This document shows, piece after piece, positions 26,612 through 33,588 of a DNA stretch of 64,000 nucleotides (its first letter is position 1; each line of letters begins with the position of its first letter). The notes beneath the pieces are model-generated. The model did not search any database and was not told the DNA's origin. It saw nothing but the letters and a program-made list of their open reading frames with translations. The translations under genes and the position numbers were made by a program. The stretch is from Gallionellaceae bacterium (GTDB lineage Bacteria; Pseudomonadota; Gammaproteobacteria; Burkholderiales; Thiobacillaceae): NCBI GenBank assembly GCA_028714875.1, contig JAQTLN010000001.1, forward strand, positions 302,419 through 366,418, in the 5' to 3' direction.

Positions 26612-27159
26612 CGAAACATCCCCCGCGATTGCATGGCCTGCGCCGATTCATGCGCGTTTGCCAGCGCCCGGTCGAGCAGCCAGGCGGCGGCGTGGGCGGC
26701 GGCGCGGTAGCGGGCGCGCAAGCCGGCCGGGCGCGGGCTGCGGCTTTGCAGGCCGAGGCGGAATTCCGCCAGCGTGCGTTTCAGGCCAAGCGACTGGCTC
26801 ACCGCCAGCACCAGCAGGAACGACAGGCGGCGGGAAAACGCCAGCGCCTGGAACAGATTCACGCGTTCGATGAACAGGAAGGTGAGCAGGGCCATCAACA
26901 GCACGCGCAGATTGACTGTGAGTAGCCAATCCAGCGGCAGGGCGCGCGATTGCCACCAGGCCTGGCCGAGGTAGGCCAGCGAAACCGTGCCGCTGAAACT
27001 GGCCGTGGCCAGCAATGCGCGGCGTGACAGGCGAACGGCATCGCGCCCGCATAGCAACAGCACCGCGAGCAGGCCGCCCGCCAGCCATGACGGCGCGGTC
27101 AGCCAGGAGGCGGTGACCAGGGCGAGCAGCCAGGCCGCGAGCTTTCCGCGTTCGCTCAT
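26608..27159 (-). CDS. nikQ: Nickel/cobalt ECF transporter transmembrane protein NikQ/CbiQ
   Basis: T-component of the ECF importer, 183 residues, mostly hydrophobic, with the two cytoplasmic coupling regions near RRLSFLLVLAVSQS and LGLQSRSPRPAGLRARYR. It is shorter than many CbiQ proteins (about 225 residues), having a reduced N-terminal part. It lies between nikM and nikO and shares a 4-base overlap with nikO. Confidence 0.85.
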   Translation of the reverse strand: MSERGKLAAWLLALVTASWLTAPSWLAGGLLAVLLLCGRDAVRLSRRALLATASFSGTVSLAYLGQAWWQSRALPLDWLLTVNLRVLLMALLTFLFIERVNLFQALAFSRRLSFLLVLAVSQSLGLKRTLAEFRLGLQSRSPRPAGLRARYRAAAHAAAWLLDRALANAHESAQAMQSRGMFR

Positions 27160-27216
27160 ATCGCCAGTGCTCCAGGCCGGCGGGACGCCGGCGCTACAGC
27201 CGCGAGCTTGCCGGGT

Positions 27217-27867
27217 TCAGTCATGGCGATAGCGCAGGCGCAGGCGCTCGATCTGACGAACCCCCAGCAGGGTCAGGGCGCCCTCGCCAAGGCCGAGCAA
27301 GGCATGGGGGATCAGCAGGGCGGGCAGGGTGACCGACCAGCCAAACGGGAAGTAGAGCGGCGCGCCGGCCGCGTCATGGGCAAGCAGTGGCTGCGCGCCC
27401 AGGGCCAGGGCGATCAGCACGGCGGGCAGGAAAAGGCCGATCCAGCCGGCCAGGAACAACGCCAGCCCGGCATGCAGGTGGCGCAGGGCCAGGAACAACC
27501 CGCGCGCCGCCACCGCGCCGGCGAAACCCATCGCCAGCGCGTTCAGGGGCAGGGTGGTGACGCCGCCATCGCCGAATAACAAGGCCTGGATGGCGAACAC
27601 CAGCGAGGCCGCCATGAAGGCGTTCCAGATGCCGAACGAGGCCGCCAGCAGCCCCACCCCGGTGACATGCGCGCTGGTGCCGCCGGGCAGCGGCAGGGCG
27701 ACGAAGGACAGCGCGAACGACGCCGCCGTCAGCGACGCCAGCCAGGGCAGGGTGGATTCGTCCAGATCGCGCGCCACCCGCTTCGCGCCGTAGGCCCACA
27801 GCCCGGCGGCGAGGCCGTAGAGCGGCAGGTACATCTGCGGGGCGATGAATCCGTCGGGGATGTGCAT
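27217..27867 (-). CDS. nikM: Nickel/cobalt ECF transporter substrate-binding membrane protein NikM/CbiM
   Basis: S-component of the importer, 216 residues with several transmembrane segments. It begins MHIPDGF: the free N-terminus with His2 forms the metal site in this family. Conserved PGGTSAHVTGVGLLAASFG follows. It is encoded upstream of nikQ and nikO on the minus strand. Confidence 0.92.
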   Translation of the reverse strand: MHIPDGFIAPQMYLPLYGLAAGLWAYGAKRVARDLDESTLPWLASLTAASFALSFVALPLPGGTSAHVTGVGLLAASFGIWNAFMAASLVFAIQALLFGDGGVTTLPLNALAMGFAGAVAARGLFLALRHLHAGLALFLAGWIGLFLPAVLIALALGAQPLLAHDAAGAPLYFPFGWSVTLPALLIPHALLGLGEGALTLLGVRQIERLRLRYRHD

Positions 27868-27892
27868 GGCGGGATGGCTGCGGCGTTAGCGT

Positions 27893-28198
27893 GTGTAGTG
27901 CCGGCTCCCAGCCGGCGTCTTTACGGCGGCAAAGCGTTTTTTCAACGTGCTGTTCGCGTTGGCCGTCGATGAAGTTGGGACACAAGTTCCCCCCTTTTTT
28001 AAAGGGGGGCTAGGGGGGATTTCTGGGGCCGATGCACTGGCAAACGCCGCCAAATCTGATGAAGCCCCTACCCTTCGGTACCCCTCACTCCCCCTTTTGG
28101 AAAGGAGGAAGCCACTCCTCCGAGCGCTTCCATATTGATCAGCGGCCAGCGCAAACAGCACACATTTCAAAGATGCCGGCTGGAAGCCGGCGCTACAG
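27893..28198. repeat. REP hairpin interrupted by a MITE-like G-element
   Basis: This stretch of about 350 bases without a gene holds nested repeats. Outer arms TGTAGTGCCGGCTCCCAGCC (27893) and GCCGGCTGGAAGCCGGCGC (28172) are REP halves. Between them, about 27934-28168, is an element with its own inverted ends (GTGCTGTTCGCGTTGGCCG; complement of the right end GTGCTGTTTGCGCTGGCCG) and internal CCCCCCTTTTTTAAAGGGGGG and CCCCCTTTTGGAAAGG palindromes. The REP hairpin was apparently split by the insertion. Confidence 0.75.
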
Positions 28199-28215
28199 GG
28201 GGCGGGCAACATGTC

Positions 28216-29202
28216 TCAGAACATCGCTGATACGGTGACCACGAAGCGGTACTTCTCCTTGCCTTCCGAACCTTGCAACACGCTGCCCGGGGTGGCGTCG
28301 AGTCGCGTCCAGAGCGGCTTCTTCACGGCCAGGCCGACGCTCATGCTGTCCTTGTAGAGGCGCATGCCGAGTACGCCATAGAGGATGTCGCCGCCGGTGT
28401 TCGGGTCGCGGCCGCCCACCGTGCTGTCTTCATCCTTGCCCAGGTTTAAGTAGTTGAGTTCGACGTTGCCATCGAGACGAAAACGGCTTGCCGGCAAGGT
28501 GATCAGGCGATGCGCGAGGGCGGCGTTGACGCGGGTTTCCGTGGCGAATTTCATGCTGTTGCCATCGTCGTAGCGGTAGCGCTGGAAACGGATCTGGTTC
28601 ACCTCGAACACCGCCGTGCCGTCGTCGCTGAATTGCCGGGTGGCGGTCACGCCATAGTTGAAGCTGGCCTTGCCGAAGCCCAGCGATTTGCCGGGGGCTA
28701 TCGTACCGTCGGCGAGACGGTGATTGGCGTCGCCGCTGGGCAGGCTCATGCCGAAATTGGCCGTGAAATGCCAGTCGGCCAGGTCGTCCAGGCTCTCGCC
28801 GGCGGGCACCAGCTGGATACGCTCGTCGTATTTGAAGCCGATCACGGCGGCCAGAGAGAGATCGGTGGGGCCGCGTGAGTCCAGGCCGCCGGCCTCGTCC
28901 ACTTTCACGTTCCAGGGTTGGAAGGCGTAGACGGAGAGCCAGGGTTTGACACCGTAGCCGACCCCGGCCAGCCAGTAGGCGTTGTAATCCGTCTCCGCCG
29001 TGAGCGGGTCGTAGGTCTTGAATTTGGCGTAATCCAGCTTCACCAGCCCCAGCCACTTGCCTTGCGGCAGGGTCGCGGAACTGGAGGTTTCCACCGGCGC
29101 GCCGGGGCCTTCCAGGCCGGCCGCGCCGAGCGAGGCGACACCGTGGTGGGCGAAAGCGGAGTTGGCCGCGAGCAGGAGCAGCGAGCAATAGCGCGCCTTC
29201 AA
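28216..29202 (-). CDS. Outer-membrane beta-barrel (transporter-like) protein of the nickel locus
   Basis: 328 residues with a signal peptide (KARYCSLLLLAANSAFAHHG). The body has alternating hydrophobic/aromatic strands, repeated glycine/aromatic turns and a C-terminal phenylalanine (VTVSAMF), the hallmark of an outer-membrane protein. Its first codons overlap the nikL-like stop, so it belongs to the nickel/cobalt operon. A role in metal passage through the outer membrane is inferred from context only. Confidence 0.78.
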   Translation of the reverse strand: MKARYCSLLLLAANSAFAHHGVASLGAAGLEGPGAPVETSSSATLPQGKWLGLVKLDYAKFKTYDPLTAETDYNAYWLAGVGYGVKPWLSVYAFQPWNVKVDEAGGLDSRGPTDLSLAAVIGFKYDERIQLVPAGESLDDLADWHFTANFGMSLPSGDANHRLADGTIAPGKSLGFGKASFNYGVTATRQFSDDGTAVFEVNQIRFQRYRYDDGNSMKFATETRVNAALAHRLITLPASRFRLDGNVELNYLNLGKDEDSTVGGRDPNTGGDILYGVLGMRLYKDSMSVGLAVKKPLWTRLDATPGSVLQGSEGKEKYRFVVTVSAMF

Positions 29203-29900
29203 ACCTTCTTCCTCCGCGCAAACAGCATCAGGGAGCCGAACAGGCCGAGTATTACCGCGATGCCGACGACGATGCGCCCGTAACGTTCATAGGCCGGTTT
29301 GTCCGCCGACTCGATCTTGGCGGCGGCGTCCGTCTTCAGGGTGAAATCGAGGCCGTGGCCGTCCTCGGAAAACGCCTTCACCCGCCAGTCTCCGGCGCGA
29401 TCCGGGAGAAAGGCGATGCGCCCCTGGCCATCGCTGCGGCCGACCTGATACGGCAACTTCTCGCCGGCGCGATAGACCTCGTAGCCCTCGAAGCTGAAGG
29501 GCTTGTTATCCACATAAAAGAGTCGGACCACTACCGCCTGAGCGCCGCTCACCGTGTATTGCAGATCGTGGGCGGCGGCGGCTTGCGCCAGGCAGAGCAA
29601 AGTGGTGGTTATCGCAAGGCTAAAGGGTTTGCTTCCCCCTTTTGCAAAGGCGCTTTTACCGTTAACGGGTGATGCCACAGAAAGCGCCCGAGGGAGTGGC
29701 TTCCCCCTTTTCCAAAGGGGGAATGAGGGGGATTTAGCAACGTTTGCCGGAGTGGCCGTCTCAGAAATCCCCCCTGCCCCCCCTTTGGAAAAGGGGGGGG
29801 CCTCCGTGCCAACCGCATCACCAGTGAACGAGAAAAGCGCCTTTGGTAAAGGGGTGAACAGATGCCGCCGTGCTCGCCGTGAATGCTTCGTTGTTTTCAT
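29199..29900 (-). CDS. nikL: NikL-like membrane-anchored nickel transport component, N-terminus interrupted by a MITE
   Basis: The native part is a signal-like hydrophobic stretch (LAITTTLLCLAQAAAAHD), a small periplasmic beta domain (VVVRLFYVDNKPFSFEGYEV) and a C-terminal transmembrane helix (IVVGIAVILGLFGSLMLFA) ending RRKKV, as in NikL proteins. The ATG at 29900 overlaps the nikK-like stop (ATGA), so it is the natural coupled start. Residues about 20-84, however, are encoded by a MITE copy, pushing the signal peptide some 75 residues inward. No ATG or GTG lies in frame between element and signal. The frame is open, but correct export is doubtful unless translation restarts at a TTG. Confidence 0.72.
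   Translation of the reverse strand: MKTTKHSRRARRHLFTPLPKALFSFTGDAVGTEAPPFSKGGAGGISETATPANVAKSPSFPLWKRGKPLPRALSVASPVNGKSAFAKGGSKPFSLAITTTLLCLAQAAAAHDLQYTVSGAQAVVVRLFYVDNKPFSFEGYEVYRAGEKLPYQVGRSDGQGRIAFLPDRAGDWRVKAFSEDGHGLDFTLKTDAAAKIESADKPAYERYGRIVVGIAVILGLFGSLMLFARRKKV
29649..29841. mobile_element. MITE-like element, copy 3 (inside the nikL-like gene)
   Basis: 193 bp with inverted ends GGCGCTTTTACCGTTAACGG and, in complement, GGCGCTTTTCTCGTTCACTG. Flanking 8-mers TTTGCAAA and TTTGGTAA are a degenerate direct repeat (6/8). As in pgl, the surrounding bases (CCCCCTTTT / AAAGGGG) indicate insertion into the centre of an older G-family palindrome. Confidence 0.82.
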
Positions 29901-30592
29901 CGGATTTCAAATTGCAGGCTGCTGGCGTGCACGGCCTTGTCCGCCCTGGCGTCGTTCAGGGGCAGGTCGAGGCTGGCTTGGATGAGCTGGAAACCTGGAT
30001 TCTGCAAGCGGATGTTGATGTGGCCGTCGCTGTCGCTGACACCGCGCGGCTTGCCGAAATACGCCACGGTCACACCCGCGGCCGGCTTGCCCTGGAACCA
30101 GACGGTCAGACGCAATTTGTCGCCGGCTTGCAGTTTCAGGGGGTTGTCCCGGGGTACCAGTTCGAGTTGTCGGGTCAGAGCACGATCCAGGCCCGCGTCC
30201 CACTGGTCTATGCGTTTGACGCCTTCCAGGGACAGCCAGCTTTCGATCACCGCGCCGGCTTCGTTCTTCGCCAGATTCCGGGTGCCGTAGGGCGTTTTGC
30301 TCCAGTAGCCGCTGGAGGTGAAAAACCAGCTTGCCGCGCAATCGCCCTTCAAGGTAGCGGGGTAACCCCGGCCGAGGTCGGCGGCGATTTCCTGTCCGGC
30401 CGCGTTGAAACAGGCGGCCTGCTTGACGATTTCCGGCTTGTATTCCAGCGTTTTCGCGCCTTCGTGCCCGGAGCGTTCATGGCCGTAAGCGAGGATATGG
30501 CGCGCGCCGTCGCGTTCGATCCAGAGGTCATGCGCCAGCACCGTGCCTTGCTGCAACAGGAGGCTGGCGAGAAGGAAAACGCGAATCGACAT
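29897..30592 (-). CDS. nikK: NikK-like periplasmic DUF4198 protein
   Basis: 231 residues with a signal peptide ending VLAHDLWIERDG. The mature N-terminal HDLW and the domain structure (LQAGDKLRLTVWFQGKPAAGVTVAYFG, GVSDSDGHINIRL) match DUF4198/NikK proteins, which assist ECF nickel importers in the periplasm. It is first in the operon nikK-nikL-(OM protein)-nikM-nikQ-nikO. A 20-bp inverted repeat 46 bases upstream is a possible operator. Confidence 0.82.
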   Translation of the reverse strand: MSIRVFLLASLLLQQGTVLAHDLWIERDGARHILAYGHERSGHEGAKTLEYKPEIVKQAACFNAAGQEIAADLGRGYPATLKGDCAASWFFTSSGYWSKTPYGTRNLAKNEAGAVIESWLSLEGVKRIDQWDAGLDRALTRQLELVPRDNPLKLQAGDKLRLTVWFQGKPAAGVTVAYFGKPRGVSDSDGHINIRLQNPGFQLIQASLDLPLNDARADKAVHASSLQFEIR

Positions 30593-30637
30593 GGTGGGCG
30601 GCGTGAAAAACGCGAACGCCCGAACAATAGCGCATCG

Positions 30638-30657
30638 GTATTACGAATACTTAATAC
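30638..30657 (-). promoter_or_regulatory. Inverted repeat upstream of nikK, possible metal-regulator operator
   Basis: GTATTA-N8-TAATAC is a perfect inverted repeat in an AT-rich island just upstream of the nickel operon. NikR operators are also GTAT.../...ATAC palindromes but with longer spacing, so this assignment is tentative; part of it may simply be a -10 element. Confidence 0.4.
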
Positions 30658-30704
30658 TTCTTATTTTTCCGGGCGATGAACCGCCGGGGGCGGAAAAACG
30701 CGGC

Positions 30705-31241
30705 TCAATCGCGCGCCGGTTCCATCACCGCGTCGAGATTGAGGTTGTCGCAGTACTCGAAGAAATCGCCGCGCAGGGTCGGCAGGTGCATGTCGCCGGG
30801 CACGCCGACGGTCATGTTGACCGAGAACATGGGCGTGCCGGTGTGCGGCGCCGGGTAGGTGTCGGTAGTGAGTTCTTCGATATTGATGCCCTGGCGCGCG
30901 AAGAAATCGGCCAGGCTGTGGACGATGCCGGGGTGATCCATCGCCACCACATTGACGCGGTAGGGCACCAGCGGAGTCGTGCGTTCGGCCGGGCGGGTGC
31001 GTTTGTGGATGATGGACAGGCCGAGTTCGGTGCCGACCTGTTCGAGCCGGTCTTCCAGCTTGGTCAGCGCGTTCCAGGGGCCGGAAATCAGCATCAGGAT
31101 GGCGAACTGGCCGCCCAGCACCGCCATGCGCGATTCCTCGATGTTGCCGCCGGCTTCCACGATGCGGCTGGTAAAGCGCTGCACCAGGCCGACCTTGTCT
31201 TCGCCGGAAGCGGTGATGGCCAGATAGTCGATATTGCTCAT
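30705..31241 (-). CDS. Tandem ACT-domain protein, GcvR-like
   Basis: 178 residues with two ACT domains: DYLAITASGEDKVGLVQRFTSRI and VNVVAMDHPGIVHSLADFFARQGINIEELTT. This matches the glycine cleavage system repressor GcvR and related amino acid-sensing regulators. The protein lacks a DNA-binding domain, as expected for GcvR, which acts through GcvA in enterics. Ligand and target here are unknown. Confidence 0.85.
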   Translation of the reverse strand: MSNIDYLAITASGEDKVGLVQRFTSRIVEAGGNIEESRMAVLGGQFAILMLISGPWNALTKLEDRLEQVGTELGLSIIHKRTRPAERTTPLVPYRVNVVAMDHPGIVHSLADFFARQGINIEELTTDTYPAPHTGTPMFSVNMTVGVPGDMHLPTLRGDFFEYCDNLNLDAVMEPARD

Positions 31242-31346
31242 GGGGATGTCCGTTCAGGTTGCTCGAAGTAGGGGGATTGTAGCCAGTGCGCCGCGCCCGG
31301 CCTATCGCGCCGCGCGGGTAACCGCCGTTTCCAGGACAATGCGCGC

Positions 31347-32117
31347 ATGAGCCCCCTGATCGACAGCCATTGCCACCTGGACGCCGGAGAATTCGCCGCG
31401 GATCGTGACGCCGTGTATCAGCGGGCACTGGCGGCGGGGGTTTCGATCCAGGTCGTCCCCGCCGTTACCCGCGCGAATTTCACCGAGGTCGAGGCGACCT
31501 GTCGCCGCTATCCCGGCTGTCTGCCGGCCTGGGGCATGCACCCCATGTATATCCACACACATCAGGCCGATCATCTGGCTGACTTGCGACACCAGATCGA
31601 GGCTTGGCGACCCGTGGCCATCGGCGAAATCGGCCTTGATCTGTTCGTGCCGGGGCTGGATCGGGCGACCCAGGAATTCTTTTACGTTGAGCAACTCAAG
31701 ATTGCGCGCGAGTACGACTTGCCGGTATTGCTGCACTGCCGCCGCGCCAACGATGAAATTCTCAAACAGTTGCGAAAAATTGGGGTGAAGGGCGGCATCG
31801 CCCACGCCTTCAGCGGCAGCCGGCAGCAGGCGGAGGCCTTCATCAAGCTGGGCTTCAAACTCGGATTTGGTGGTGCCTTCACCTGGAGCCGGGCGACGCG
31901 GTTGCGCGCCCTCGCCTTCGAACTGCCGCTGGACGCCATCGTTCTGGAAACCGACAGCCCGGACATTCCCCCCGCCTGGGTGGGCAAGGGGCGCAACGAA
32001 CCCGCCGAGGTGGCCGGCATCGCGGTGGCGCTGGCGGAACTGCGCGGGACGACGCTGGAAGAAGTGGCGCGGCGCACCACGGCAAATGCGCGGGAAGTGC
32101 TGGGGTTGACCTTGTAG
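31347..32117 (+). CDS. tatD: TatD family metal-dependent DNase
   Basis: Metal-dependent hydrolase with 3'-5' exonuclease activity. Metal ligands are visible: IDSHCHLDAGEF, AIGEIGLD, LHCRRAND, HAFSGS and LETDSPD. Length 256 residues, normal. The TAG stop lies in the left arm of a REP-like hairpin shared with the convergent flavoprotein gene. Confidence 0.93.
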   Translation: MSPLIDSHCHLDAGEFAADRDAVYQRALAAGVSIQVVPAVTRANFTEVEATCRRYPGCLPAWGMHPMYIHTHQADHLADLRHQIEAWRPVAIGEIGLDLFVPGLDRATQEFFYVEQLKIAREYDLPVLLHCRRANDEILKQLRKIGVKGGIAHAFSGSRQQAEAFIKLGFKLGFGGAFTWSRATRLRALAFELPLDAIVLETDSPDIPPAWVGKGRNEPAEVAGIAVALAELRGTTLEEVARRTTANAREVLGLTL

Positions 32118-32184
32118 CGCCGGCGTCTCGCCGGCTTCGTAGGCCTGATCAGATAGACGAAGCCGGCGAGACGCCGGCGCTACA
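32113..32184. repeat. REP-like hairpin between tatD and the flavoprotein gene
   Basis: Arms TGTAGCGCCGGCGTCTCGCC and its complement (to 32184) around a loop containing CCTGATCAGATAGACGAA, nearly the same loop as the copy at 60355-60425. It contains the stop codons of both convergent genes (TAG of tatD at 32115, and the flavoprotein stop at 32149). Confidence 0.87.
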
Positions 32185-33588
32185 TAACACCCCCAGCCCC
32201 GCCGCTCGCCCGCTGGCGAAGCAGGCGGTGAGCAGGTATCCGCCGGTGGGCGCTTCCCAGTCGAGCATTTCGCCGGCACAGAACACGCCAGGCAGATCGC
32301 GCAGCATCAGGTGTTCGTCCAGCGCTTCGAAACGCACGCCGCCGGCTGTGCTGATGGCTTCGTCGAGCGGGCGCGGAGCGATCAATCGAAGCGGCAGCGC
32401 CTTGATGGCAATGGCGAGTCGCGCGGGATCGGCATAGGCCTCGGCCCCCAGCACTTCGCGCAACAGGCCGGCCTTCACGCCGGTAATGCCGACGCGGCTT
32501 TGCAGATGGCTGGAAAGCGTACGCGAGCCGCGTGGGTGCGAAATTTCTTCGGTCACCCGCTGCAATGATTTGCCGGGCGCCAGGTCGAGGTGGAGGAGGG
32601 CGCCGCCTTCGGTTTCGATGTGGTCGCGCAGGGGCGCGGCGAGGGCGTAGATCAGGCTGCCTTCGATGCCGGTCTCGGTGATGACGCATTCGCCTTGCCG
32701 GCGGATTTCCCGGCCTTCGCCATCGAGGCAGGAAGCAACCACGGTTTTCAGGGGATGCCCAGCGAAGCGGGCGCGGAAGTGCTCGCTCCAGGCAATGTCG
32801 AAACCGCAGTTGGCGGGCTTGAGCGGCGCGATGTCGATGCCGCGTTGTTGCAGCAGCGGCACCCAGGCGCCATTGGAACCCAGCTTCGCCCAACTGCCGC
32901 CGCCCAGGGCGAGGATGACGGCATCGGCTTCCACGGTCTTTTCGCCTTGGGGGGTGGCGAAGGAAAGATGCAGGCTGGAAGCCTGCGCTACATCCCACCC
33001 CAGCCAGCGATGCCGTACATGAAAGTTCACGCCCGCCCCGCGCAGGCGATGCAGCCAGGCGCGCAGCAAGGGCGCGGCTTTCATTTCACGCGGAAACACC
33101 CGCCCGGAGCTGCCGACGAAGGTTTCGATACCCAGCCCTTCCGCCCAGGCGCGCAGGTCGTCGGCGCCGAATCTGTCGAGCAGCGGTTCGATGTTGGCGC
33201 GGCGGTTGCCGTAGCGGGAGAGGAAAGCCTCGCGTTCTTCGGAATGGGTGAGGTTGAGGCCGCCCTTGCCCGCCAGGAGGAATTTGCGGCCGACGGAAGG
33301 CATGGCGTCGTAGAGGTCGATCTGGATGCCCCCCCCTTTACCAAAGGGGGGCTGGGGGGGATTTGTGGTTGTGGCGGCGAGAGGCGATTGTAGAAATCCC
33401 CCCCCGCCCCCCTTTGATAAAGGGGGGAGTGACGAGGTGCCTTCCTTTGACAAAGGGGGGAGTGACGAGGTGCCTTCCTTTGATAAAGGGGGGAATGACG
33501 AGGCATCCCCCTTGGGTAAAGAGAGGAGTGACAACGCCTCCGCCGCCATCAACCCGGCCGGGCCGCCGCCGATGATCGCGACCCTCAC
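32149..33588 (-). CDS. BaiN/HI0933-like FAD-dependent oxidoreductase with repeat-encoded insert
   Basis: 479 residues. The N-terminal dinucleotide fold is VAIIGGGPAGLMAAEAL, followed further on by SVGRKFLLAGKGGLNLTHSE, ALGGGSWAKLGSNG and the C-terminal GVFCAGEMLDWEAPTGGYLLTACFASG that closes the FAD site. Start: GTG 33588 overlapping the recJ stop (GTGA). Residues about 19-87 are repeat-encoded, including 11-residue tandem units PPLSKEGTSS. These interrupt the fold just after the first helix, where the next strand (IDLYDAMPSVGR) should come. The last ten residues (SAGVSPASSI) come from a REP arm. Confidence 0.87.
   Translation of the reverse strand: MRVAIIGGGPAGLMAAEALSLLSLPKGDASSFPPLSKEGTSSLPPLSKEGTSSLPPLSKGGGGGFLQSPLAATTTNPPQPPFGKGGGIQIDLYDAMPSVGRKFLLAGKGGLNLTHSEEREAFLSRYGNRRANIEPLLDRFGADDLRAWAEGLGIETFVGSSGRVFPREMKAAPLLRAWLHRLRGAGVNFHVRHRWLGWDVAQASSLHLSFATPQGEKTVEADAVILALGGGSWAKLGSNGAWVPLLQQRGIDIAPLKPANCGFDIAWSEHFRARFAGHPLKTVVASCLDGEGREIRRQGECVITETGIEGSLIYALAAPLRDHIETEGGALLHLDLAPGKSLQRVTEEISHPRGSRTLSSHLQSRVGITGVKAGLLREVLGAEAYADPARLAIAIKALPLRLIAPRPLDEAISTAGGVRFEALDEHLMLRDLPGVFCAGEMLDWEAPTGGYLLTACFASGRAAGLGVLCSAGVSPASSI
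33328..33531. repeat. G-family element with a 33-bp tandem array inside the flavoprotein gene
   Basis: A G-family palindrome pair (CCCCCCCTTTACCAAAGGGG and CCCCCCTTTGATAAAGGGG) is followed by tandem 33-bp units starting at 33419, 33452, 33485 and a degenerate one at 33518. Each unit is AAAGGGGGGAGTGACGAGGT plus 13 more bases. As 33 is a multiple of 3 the array keeps the frame and gives 11-residue peptide repeats. Confidence 0.85.

Noticed and set aside
33328..33531. CRISPR array suggested by regularly spaced repeats
   Set aside because: The units are contiguous 33-bp tandem repeats without variable spacers, and no cas genes are present.
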